From positions 1-8,510 of the forward strand of contig JAEOSP010000221.1 in assembly GCA_016840305.1 (NCBI GenBank): a stretch of 8,510 nucleotides of DNA, given 5' to 3'. The translations under genes and the position numbers were made by a program. The notes beneath the pieces are model-generated. The model ran no database searches, was not told the DNA's origin, and saw only the letters and a list, made by a program, of their open reading frames with translations. This document shows positions 1-5,217 of this stretch, piece after piece (position 1 is the stretch's first letter; each line of letters starts with the position of its first letter). This DNA comes from Candidatus Hodarchaeota archaeon (GTDB lineage: Archaea; Asgardarchaeota; Heimdallarchaeia; Hodarchaeales; Hodarchaeaceae).

Positions 1-1015
1 AAAGGCTTCTTGCTTTTATCCATTCTTCCAATGAATTCAAAGCTTCTTGTAATGAATTAGCTCTTCCGCCAGCTGCTCGTGGGTGACCTCCTCCAGAAAA
101 TTGACTCGCTAAATGATCAACACGATATTCTTCAAGAATGGAATCTGAGATAATTGAACTTATACGAAATGATAGTCCTGTGAATCTTTTTCCAGGATAT
201 AGAATGCAGGTTATCTTAACGTTTCTTAGGAACAGACCATATACTAAAGAAGATGTTAAAATTTTCTTCTTACCTTGAATCACAATCACAACATCTGCAG
301 GAGTAATCTTTTCTGCTAATTCAAAAGATTTCTTACGTAAATTATACAATCCTTGTAACTTTTCTTTGTAAATTGGTTGATCGATAATACTAAGTTGCCG
401 ATCAGATAAATCTTGGACAAGGGTTAATATTTCTCCAGTTGTGCTAACAGTTTTACATAAATCATCTAATAACCAAGCTTGTTCTTCTTTTGTGGCATTT
501 AAGGGGTCAACAGGGCATTTAATGGGAGGAGGGGTGGAATAACCTGCTGTATCAGTGATCACGGTTAATTCTGCTAAATGATAGATTTCTGGTGAGATTT
601 TATTTCTAAAATGTTCTCCTAGTAATATTGAAGCACTCGGTGCTCCTGCTTGATAGATTACGAGATCGGCTTTTTTCGGCATTTCTAAAGATGACTGGTG
701 ATGATCACAAAAAAGAGACACCCTTTTCGCATGAAAAGGAGCTAAATCTGTGATGGCTCTCCATTCAACACTAGCTAAAAATGATCCAAATTCTGGATGT
801 CTAAGTTCCTGATAACCAATCGGGATAAACACCATTTTTCCATAAGGTGATATATTTCTTAAAATAACAGCAGAAACAATTCCATCAGCGTCACTAGCGT
901 GAAAAGCTACCTTAGGCTTTGGTAACAATGCTAAAGCATAGATATAACGAATAGTTTGTTTCATTTCATCTGAGAAATCTTCTAGCACTGCGTTAAGATC
1001 AAATAATAAGGACAT
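1..1015 (-). CDS. DHH/DHHA1-family phosphoesterase (3' end off window)
   Basis: The minus-strand frame is open from an ATG at 1015 to the left edge: 338 codons with no stop, so the C-terminus is missing, probably by only a few residues. Motifs in order are HASDADG (residues 39-45, with metal-binding D42 and D44), ITDLAP (D90), the signature CDHH (D104-H105-H106), VITD (D155), and the DHHA1 nucleic-acid/nucleotide-binding motif GGGHPRAAGG (308-317). The family uses two Mn/Mg ions to hydrolyse phosphodiesters: RecJ-type nucleases, nanoRNases and cyclic-dinucleotide phosphodiesterases. The DxDG form of the first motif and the compact single-domain layout suggest an archaeal RecJ-like or oligonucleotide-degrading enzyme acting in the cytoplasm, but the substrate cannot be told from sequence. 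It lies 78 bases downstream of the PHP gene on the same strand and has its own TATA-like box, so it may be both co-transcribed and separately transcribed. Family assignment is firm; exact function is not. Confidence 0.88.
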   Translation of the reverse strand, partial: MSLLFDLNAVLEDFSDEMKQTIRYIYALALLPKPKVAFHASDADGIVSAVILRNISPYGKMVFIPIGYQELRHPEFGSFLASVEWRAITDLAPFHAKRVSLFCDHHQSSLEMPKKADLVIYQAGAPSASILLGEHFRNKISPEIYHLAELTVITDTAGYSTPPPIKCPVDPLNATKEEQAWLLDDLCKTVSTTGEILTLVQDLSDRQLSIIDQPIYKEKLQGLYNLRKKSFELAEKITPADVVIVIQGKKKILTSSLVYGLFLRNVKITCILYPGKRFTGLSFRISSIISDSILEEYRVDHLASQFSGGGHPRAAGGRANSLQEALNSLEEWIKARSL

Positions 1016-1050
1016 GTTGCTTGGTAACCTCAGTATTCAGTTTTTTAACC

Positions 1051-1060
1051 TTATTATATC
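1051..1060 (-). promoter_or_regulatory. TATA-like box before the DHH gene
   Basis: On the minus strand this reads GATATAATAA and is preceded by an A-rich stretch. It ends 35 bases before the ATG at 1015. With the usual archaeal spacing, transcription would start about 10 bases before the start codon. This rests on spacing and composition only, in AT-rich sequence. Confidence 0.4.
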
Positions 1061-1093
1061 ATTTTTTCTTAAAATTGAATGATAAACTTTTAC

Positions 1094-1750
1094 TTATAAT
1101 TGAACGATTCGATTAACAGGAATATTTCGATTATATAAAAATGAAAGAGCTTCACCTACGTCCCCAATTCGTTCAATTGAATGAGCATCTGAACCGATCG
1201 AAAACCAGTTTTGATCATCTAAATAACTAAACCACTTGTCATTATAATTTCTATATCGTGTATTGAGCTCGATTATTATTTCATTCTTGCGGATATTACT
1301 CATAACATATTCAAATTTCGCATGCGTAACCCTACTAAACCTTGTATGAGCTAATCCTATATTAATGTCTGATTTACAATTCTGTTTGAATTTAATTATT
1401 TTTTTGAACGTTTCTTCCCAATCTGATAAAGCAAATACATATTCAAAAAGAACTAGATCCCAGGGAATGCTATCAAGAGTTTCGAGAGAATTAATAGATA
1501 ATAGATCTACTTCAATTCCAACTGAAACTTCTATTTGAGCGAATTTCTTATTTAATTGAGTTAAATCTAGATAATAGCTTTCTAATTCATCTATTGAATT
1601 AAGTGCGGGTTTAGAATGCGAATAGTGGTCAGTAATACAAATTCTTTCTAGTTTTTTTGCTATGGCTGTTTTAATAACACTTAGTGGTGCTGAATAGCCA
1701 TCAGAATAAGTTGTATGAATGTGAAGGTCAATTAGTTCTTCTGCTTTCAT
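1094..1750 (-). CDS. PHP-domain phosphoesterase, YcdX/HisK-like fold
   Basis: The protein has 218 residues and consists of one PHP (polymerase and histidinol phosphatase) domain. Metal-binding motifs seen are DLHIHTTYSDG (H10, H12, D17), ITDH (D41-H42), GIEVD (E80), LAHTR (H135) and GSDAH (D188, H190). PHP proteins use a cluster of up to three metal ions to hydrolyse phosphate esters, for example histidinol phosphate, nucleotides or DNA ends. The segment that usually reads GSxH after the glutamate motif is here LFEYVFALSD (101-110) with no histidine, so one usual metal ligand seems to be missing. The ATG at 1750 is supported by GAGG on the minus strand at 1760-1757 with a 6-base spacer. No extra domains, membrane segments or signal peptide are visible. 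It is divergent from the GGGPS-family gene and upstream of the DHH gene, and both minus-strand neighbours are predicted phosphoesterases. The substrate is unknown. Confidence 0.85.
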   Translation of the reverse strand: MKAEELIDLHIHTTYSDGYSAPLSVIKTAIAKKLERICITDHYSHSKPALNSIDELESYYLDLTQLNKKFAQIEVSVGIEVDLLSINSLETLDSIPWDLVLFEYVFALSDWEETFKKIIKFKQNCKSDINIGLAHTRFSRVTHAKFEYVMSNIRKNEIIIELNTRYRNYNDKWFSYLDDQNWFSIGSDAHSIERIGDVGEALSFLYNRNIPVNRIVQL

Positions 1751-1784
1751 TTAAGGCCTCAAATCAGATCGAAGTACGGAAAAA

Positions 1785-1796
1785 GATATATTTTTT
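1785..1796. promoter_or_regulatory. Shared divergent TATA element
   Basis: GATATATTTTTT reads as a TATA box on both strands (minus strand AAAAAATATATC). On the minus strand it lies about 35 bases before the PHP start, giving a leader of about 10 bases. On the plus strand it lies about 55-60 bases before the GGGPS-family start at 1850, giving a leader of about 30 bases. The whole gap between the two start codons is only 99 bases, so the two genes probably share promoter DNA. The plus-strand gene has no clear ribosome binding site near its ATG. Confidence 0.45.
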
Positions 1797-1849
1797 ACAT
1801 AACAAAATCAAGCAATTAGACAACACGAGCTTGTTGGACACGTTCAATA

Positions 1850-2620
1850 ATGACTACAAGAAGAACGAAATTAGCGATTTTAATAGATCCAAATAAAGGT
1901 GATGCGACAGAACGAATGTTCAACGCTCTAAAAGAAATTTTGACTGAAAGTAAGAATAGCTCTAAATTACCACTTGAAATTTGGGTCGGGGATTCACACG
2001 AAATTTTTAGAGGAGTACATGAGTATCTAAGACGTTTGAACAGTCTTGAAATTGATCTTCCACCTGTGGTTATATTCCCAGGACATCCTTTTCAGATTTC
2101 ATCATATGCTGACTATATTCAGATGCCAACACTCCTTAATACATATCATTTTCGCATCAAAGTCGTCTTAAAACTCGGGAAGAAATATCACTGGTTATTC
2201 AAATGGACACGACGATTTTTATTCGGAGATTTTCCTAAAGATAGAAAATATGGATATATGGTTCTTAGTCCAGACTCTTCCGTTGGACGTAAGCTCCGAG
2301 CAAAAACTCTTAATGATGAACAAGCTTACGAGGAGATAACTAAAAACTGGCGAAAATATTGGGAAATGGTGTATATTGAAGGAGGGTCTGGAAACTTTGA
2401 AAATACGGTAGCAAAACGCTTAGACTTGGTTAAACGAGTAGCAGAATTTGCTCATGGGAAAAATGCTAAATTAATAACAGGAGGAGGAATAAGGACAAAA
2501 GAACAGGTCCAAGACCTTGTGCAAGCAGGTGCAGATCTTATTGTTGTCTCATCTGTTCTTGAAAAGACCGATTCACCAAAGATCTTGATGAAACAATTCC
2601 TAGAAGCATTATCGGAATAA
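1850..2620 (+). CDS. GGGPS/PcrB-family prenylglyceryl-phosphate synthase, divergent
   Basis: The protein has 256 residues and a TIM-barrel layout. Family motifs: LIDPNKGD (11-18, with Mg-binding D13), VVIFPGHP (73-80), GYMVLSPDSSVGRKLRA (135-151), YIEGGSG (175-181), TGGGIR (210-215) and AGADLIVVSS (226-235). GGGPS joins geranylgeranyl diphosphate to sn-glycerol-1-phosphate, the first ether bond of archaeal membrane lipids; bacterial PcrB is the heptaprenyl counterpart. The length fits archaeal enzymes. Three points differ from the family as I know it: the NPYW-type helix after LLN is replaced by a basic, aromatic stretch (98-133) that also looks longer; YLEAGSG reads YIEGGSG; and the usual glycine after IVV (VGT or VGN, which helps bind phosphate) is a serine. 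It may therefore be a diverged paralogue with another substrate. The start at 1850 puts the DPxK motif at the expected distance. It converges with the hydro-lyase operon, 87 bases apart. Confidence 0.82.
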   Translation: MTTRRTKLAILIDPNKGDATERMFNALKEILTESKNSSKLPLEIWVGDSHEIFRGVHEYLRRLNSLEIDLPPVVIFPGHPFQISSYADYIQMPTLLNTYHFRIKVVLKLGKKYHWLFKWTRRFLFGDFPKDRKYGYMVLSPDSSVGRKLRAKTLNDEQAYEEITKNWRKYWEMVYIEGGSGNFENTVAKRLDLVKRVAEFAHGKNAKLITGGGIRTKEQVQDLVQAGADLIVVSSVLEKTDSPKILMKQFLEALSE

Positions 2621-2707
2621 TAAAAAGAAATTCTATCAAAATTTAACCAACGAATGACTGATCAAGAGTCTTGAATTTCTAGAGTGCTTATAATTCTAAA
2701 TATTTGT

Positions 2708-3241
2708 TCAATCTAATGTCTTTCCAAAAGCGAAGAGATCTCCAGCTTGATAGATATCAAGTTGTACTTTAGAAAGAGGCCCTGCTGCAATTAAGGATTT
2801 ATTCTTTGTAATATTATGAATTTTTCCTTCAACTAAATCGATTTTTAGTTCATCTCCAGTCTCTACTGGTTCATTCATGATGTTTGATGCAATCATTAAC
2901 GGCATTCCTGCATTAATGGCATTGCGTTTGTATATCGCACCCACTGATTCAGCAATAATGAGAGTTACACCAAGAGCAGTGAAGCAATCTACCGCTTGTT
3001 GTCGTGATGACCCTGCACCAAAATTCTTTCCAACTATCAGTATATCATTCCCAGTAACCATATCGCTAATCTTTTCCCAACCAGGTAGATTACCAAAAGC
3101 AAATTGACCCATTTCATTAATGTTCGTAATGTGAAGATGTTTATTGTGAAAAATCATGTCTGTATCAATATCATCTATACCATTACCTTTAGAATCCTTT
3201 ATTACAATGGCTTTCCCCTTGATTACTGTTGTTTTACCCAT
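2708..3241 (-). CDS. Aconitase-superfamily hydro-lyase, small (swivel) subunit, LeuD-like
   Basis: The 177-residue protein matches the usual length of stand-alone small subunits of isopropylmalate isomerase and homoaconitase. Motifs are DIDTDMI (24-30), GKNFGAGSSRQQA (about 71-83, carrying the substrate-binding Ser-Arg), and AIYKRNAINAGMP (about 102-114). The loop after DIDTDMI determines substrate in this family: archaeal isopropylmalate isomerases and homoaconitases usually have YLRT- or YLxY-like sequences. Here it reads HLHITN, so neither substrate can be assigned. The subunit should cap the Fe-S large subunit encoded directly upstream. Its ATG follows the large-subunit stop codon with no gap, and its ribosome binding site lies inside the end of that gene, so translation is probably coupled. 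Confidence 0.87.
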   Translation of the reverse strand: MGKTTVIKGKAIVIKDSKGNGIDDIDTDMIFHNKHLHITNINEMGQFAFGNLPGWEKISDMVTGNDILIVGKNFGAGSSRQQAVDCFTALGVTLIIAESVGAIYKRNAINAGMPLMIASNIMNEPVETGDELKIDLVEGKIHNITKNKSLIAAGPLSKVQLDIYQAGDLFAFGKTLD

Positions 3242-4498
3242 TTAGATTACCTCCGGTACTACAATTTCCCCTGCAATCGCAGCAGCAGTTGAAGTCGCTG
3301 GACTAGCGAGATAAGTGTCACCTTTTCCCTGTTTACCTGCAAAGTTCCTATTTCCTGTAGAAATCTGTATTTCTCCCTTACCAGTCATACCTATTTGTCC
3401 TGATGCGCAACCACCGCAACCAGGGTTACTTACTATTGCTCCTGATTCATAAAATATTGATAGCAATCCATTCTTTAGTAAATCTCCATAAACTTCCTGT
3501 GTTGAAGGAACAATTTTCATCATAACATCACGATGGACTTTCTTACCTCTCAGCATTTTCGCTACTATTTCAAAGTCTTCATATCGACCATTTGTACAAC
3601 TGGCTATCACAACGGAATCAACTTTGATTCCCGTTACTTCAGCTACAGGTTTGACATTAGCAGGGGATGGAGGAAGGGCAATTCGGGGTTCAATCCCATC
3701 AAAGTCAAAGGTTAATTCTTCTACATAATTTACATCATTATCCGCTGTATGAACAGAAAATTCTTTTTTACTTCTAGCTTTACAATATTCTATTATTTCA
3801 TCATTAGGGACTATCAATCCAATAATTCCACCCATTTCAGTAACCATACTAGATAAAGTTATCCTTCCTGCTAGATTTAAAGAATTAACAGTATTTCCGT
3901 AAAATTCAATAGATTTGCCTAAAGCTCCCTTAGAACCGATCTGTTCAAGGACTCCTAGTGTTACATCTTTAGCAGAAGCATTTTTTGCAGGTTCACCATT
4001 GATAGTAATTGTCATTGAATCGGGAACTTCAAACCAAGATCTTCCCGTTTTAAATGCAAAAGCAATATCTGTATCTCCCATTCCTTGTCCAAAAGAACCT
4101 ATCGCTCCAAGTATATTTAGATGGGAATCTGTTCCAATAACAGTAGTTCCTGGAACTGCAATACCTTTTTCGATCATTACATGAGATCCTATCCCTGAAT
4201 CAACGTCATAAAGATTTTTTCGAGGTAAATTTTCTCTTGCAAACATTCTGGCTATTTGTTGATTCTCTGCATACCCCAAATTATTCGCGGGGACTACACA
4301 ATCAAAAGTAAAGTACGTTTTTGTTGGATCTGCAACCTGTGACTCGTTGGAATAATTTTTCTGCAGATTTTTAACTACGTTCGCGCCACCGAAATCACGT
4401 GCGGATCTTACATCTATTTCCATCCAAACAATGCTACCTGGAACAACCTCTTCAGAGGTATGGTCAGCAATAATTTTTTCAATGATAGTTTTTCCCAT
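3242..4498 (-). CDS. Aconitase-superfamily hydro-lyase, large [4Fe-4S] subunit, LeuC-like
   Basis: From the ATG at 4498 the protein has 418 residues, typical for archaeal-type LeuC/homoaconitase large subunits. The Fe-S cluster cysteines are in SCTNG (C301) and NPGCGGC (C361, C364). Other family motifs are GTDSH (about 122-126), GAIGSFGQGMGDTD, WFEVPDS, GNRNFAGKQG (about 382-391) and LASPATSTAAA. The family isomerises hydroxy-acids by dehydration and rehydration, as in leucine or lysine/2-oxoacid elongation pathways. Two active-site positions are unusual: the FDH motif is FDC (D66-C67), and the GICHQ motif is GIGSH. I recall related LeuC-type proteins with GIGSH, so this is probably a subfamily rather than a damaged enzyme, but the substrate is open. 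A TTG at 4507 could add three residues and has an AAGG 4 bases before it; the ATG is preferred because MGKTIIEKI matches usual LeuC N-termini. It is the first gene of a two-gene operon. Confidence 0.87.
   Translation of the reverse strand: MGKTIIEKIIADHTSEEVVPGSIVWMEIDVRSARDFGGANVVKNLQKNYSNESQVADPTKTYFTFDCVVPANNLGYAENQQIARMFARENLPRKNLYDVDSGIGSHVMIEKGIAVPGTTVIGTDSHLNILGAIGSFGQGMGDTDIAFAFKTGRSWFEVPDSMTITINGEPAKNASAKDVTLGVLEQIGSKGALGKSIEFYGNTVNSLNLAGRITLSSMVTEMGGIIGLIVPNDEIIEYCKARSKKEFSVHTADNDVNYVEELTFDFDGIEPRIALPPSPANVKPVAEVTGIKVDSVVIASCTNGRYEDFEIVAKMLRGKKVHRDVMMKIVPSTQEVYGDLLKNGLLSIFYESGAIVSNPGCGGCASGQIGMTGKGEIQISTGNRNFAGKQGKGDTYLASPATSTAAAIAGEIVVPEVI
3250..3254 (-). promoter_or_regulatory. 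Ribosome binding site of the small-subunit gene, inside the large-subunit gene
   Basis: The minus strand reads GGAGG here, 8 bases before the ATG at 3241. It is made from the last codons (Pro-Glu-Val-Ile) of the large subunit. It fixes the small-subunit start and suggests coupled 1:1 translation. Confidence 0.75.
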
Positions 4499-4534
4499 TT
4501 TGATCAAAAAACCTTTGAATTTCTAATTATTAGT

Positions 4535-4548
4535 AGGTTATCAAACCT
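4535..4548. repeat. Small inverted repeat in the leader of the hydro-lyase operon
   Basis: AGGTT and AACCT face each other across a 4-base spacer, 37 bases before the ATG at 4498. If transcription starts at the upstream TATA-like box this lies at or next to the start site, so it could be an operator or a short leader hairpin. The arms are only 5 bases, so chance is possible. Confidence 0.3.
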
Positions 4549-4574
4549 TAATAGCTGTATTAGCCAGTTTACCG

Positions 4575-4586
4575 ATTATATTTTTC
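4575..4586 (-). promoter_or_regulatory. Candidate TATA box for the hydro-lyase operon
   Basis: The minus strand reads GAAAAATATAAT, an A-rich upstream half followed by a good archaeal TATA core. It ends about 76 bases before the ATG at 4498 and would give a leader of roughly 50 bases. No stronger candidate was seen between it and the gene. Confidence 0.35.
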
Positions 4587-4624
4587 AACAAAAAAGGATA
4601 CCTACATATGGAAGAAGTTGTTGT

Positions 4625-4640
4625 GGATAAAAAAAAATCC
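4625..4640 (-). terminator. Possible minus-strand terminator: T9 tract inside GGAT/ATCC
   Basis: The minus strand carries nine consecutive T bases (4637-4629), flanked by complementary 4-base arms GGAT/ATCC. Runs of T on the non-template strand stop archaeal RNA polymerase. It is too far from the end of any protein gene on that strand, but it lies about 70 bases beyond the left boundary of the G+C-rich element, so it could end a minus-strand transcript of that element. The function is inferred. Confidence 0.25.
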
Positions 4641-4705
4641 GAAAATTTAGATTGGAGTTGATGATATACATTCCAATAGACGAAATAAAGATGTTCATGA
4701 CTACA

Positions 4706-4720
4706 TTTGTCGGACAAAAA
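4706..4720. repeat. Left copy of 15-base palindromic direct repeat
   Basis: The sequence TTTGTCGGACAAAAA contains TTTGTC and GACAAA as perfect inverted arms around one G. An identical copy occurs at 5036-5050, exactly 330 bases further on. The arms are well suited to binding a symmetrical protein dimer or to being an element end. Confidence 0.7.
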
Positions 4721-5035
4721 CAATTGCTTTTTAGAGTCACGACGGGATGAGTCACGCATCCCCTATCCGGCAGGACAGAACAAGTAAAACTGAACCGACC
4801 TTTAGGACTACTTGAAATAGCTCTTCATCTACTATCGCCAACACCAATACCTCTCGCTTCTTAGGGGGTCTTTCTTCCCTTGCCTTTGACGGGTAACTCG
4901 TCTAACGTAGTTACAAGTGAATCAGACCAGTTCCTCATGGGAATATTTTTCTCATCACCTCACTTTGAGATGAATAGCAAGGGAGACTATTTAAGGTTAT
5001 AACAGAGACAGGACGGTGAATACGAGATAAGAACC
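4721..5035. other. G+C-rich non-coding block between the repeats: candidate structured RNA or small mobile element
   Basis: The 300 bases from 4741 to 5040 have about 44 percent G+C by hand count, peaking near 55 percent at 4741-4800; the 60 bases from 5041 have about 27 percent. All six frames are interrupted, and no fragment resembles a protein I know. Hairpins can be drawn, for example 4744-4762, CAAGTA/TACTTG around 4791-4815, GTAACT/AGTTAC around 4903-4924 and TTCC/GGAA around 4931-4943. In AT-rich archaea such G+C islands are often functional RNAs. I searched by eye for RNase P RNA (GAGGAAAGUC, ACAGAA...GGCUUA) and SRP RNA (GGAAGGGAGCAGC) hallmarks on both strands and did not find a convincing set. 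The flanking repeats leave a MITE-like element as the alternative. Strand of transcription is unknown. Confidence 0.5.
4744..4762. repeat. GGGATG/CATCCC hairpin with overlapping direct repeat
   Basis: GGGATG (4744-4749) and CATCCC (4757-4762) form a 6-base-pair stem with a 7-base loop. The octamer GAGTCACG occurs at 4734-4741 and again at 4749-4756, so the second copy fills the loop. This is the most G+C-rich part of the block. Confidence 0.5.
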
Positions 5036-5050
5036 TTTGTCGGACAAAAA
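5036..5050. repeat. Right copy of 15-base palindromic direct repeat
   Basis: This is identical to 4706-4720 over all 15 bases and marks the sharp fall in G+C at the right end of the block. It lies 168 bases before the chemoreceptor start, so it could also act in the upstream regulatory region of that gene. Confidence 0.7.
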
Positions 5051-5123
5051 TGAACATGTAAAATGATAAACAATTATTCTTACAAGAAAAACATAAGACG
5101 TATAGAGTCTAAATTTCTGAAAC

Positions 5124-5131
5124 CTTATAAA
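5124..5131 (+). promoter_or_regulatory. Candidate TATA box for the chemoreceptor gene
   Basis: CTTATAAA, preceded by a GAAAC stretch that could serve as a BRE, lies 86 bases before the ATG at 5218 and would give a leader of about 60 bases. The core is nearly symmetrical and could also work on the minus strand, towards the G+C-rich block. The remaining sequence from 5051 to 5217 shows no gene. Confidence 0.35.
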
Positions 5132-5217
5132 CTGGTTAATCTTTTATGAGAACAAATTCCATTCAACTCATCTTTTGGAACGTACATTCACCTAGCTAAG
5201 GATTGGTTTAATCTACA

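Larger units (their letters stand above)
4691..5057. repeat. Outer inverted repeat ATGTTCAT ... ATGAACAT
   Basis: ATGTTCAT at 4691-4698 is the exact reverse complement of ATGAACAT at 5050-5057. The two lie just outside the pair of 15-base palindromic repeats: the left copy is 7 bases from its repeat, while the right one shares a base with its repeat. Because the inner repeats are themselves near-palindromes, each end of the block can be read as part of a terminal inverted repeat. Confidence 0.45.

Noticed and set aside
1684..1896. Plus-strand reading frame of 70 codons across the divergent promoter
   Set aside because: It overlaps the start of the PHP gene and the start of the GGGPS-family gene in other frames and has no family features.
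1850..2620. Bacterial PcrB, which would make the organism a Gram-positive bacterium
   Set aside because: Bacterial PcrB is usually shorter (about 230 residues), and the promoters here look archaeal. It cannot be ruled out from this gene alone.
2877..4184. Several plus-strand reading frames inside the hydro-lyase genes
   Set aside because: They are opposite-strand shadows of two well-conserved genes.
4541..4759. Minus-strand reading frame of 72 codons before the hydro-lyase operon
   Set aside because: It has no ribosome binding site or family resemblance, crosses the left repeat and the composition change, and its sequence looks like chance translation of non-coding DNA.
4850..4930. Remnant of a transposase, from a minus-strand stretch that reads KGKGRKTP in one frame
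   Set aside because: The frame is broken by stops on both sides and no catalytic motif or family match was recognised.
4721..5035. RNase P RNA or SRP RNA
   Set aside because: Size and G+C fit, and pieces such as GATGAATA and ACAGAG occur on the plus strand. The P4-forming pair, the GGCUUA end and the SRP helix 8 motif were not found in the right order on either strand.
4706..5050. CRISPR array
   Set aside because: Only two repeat copies exist and the 315-base distance between them is far larger than a spacer.
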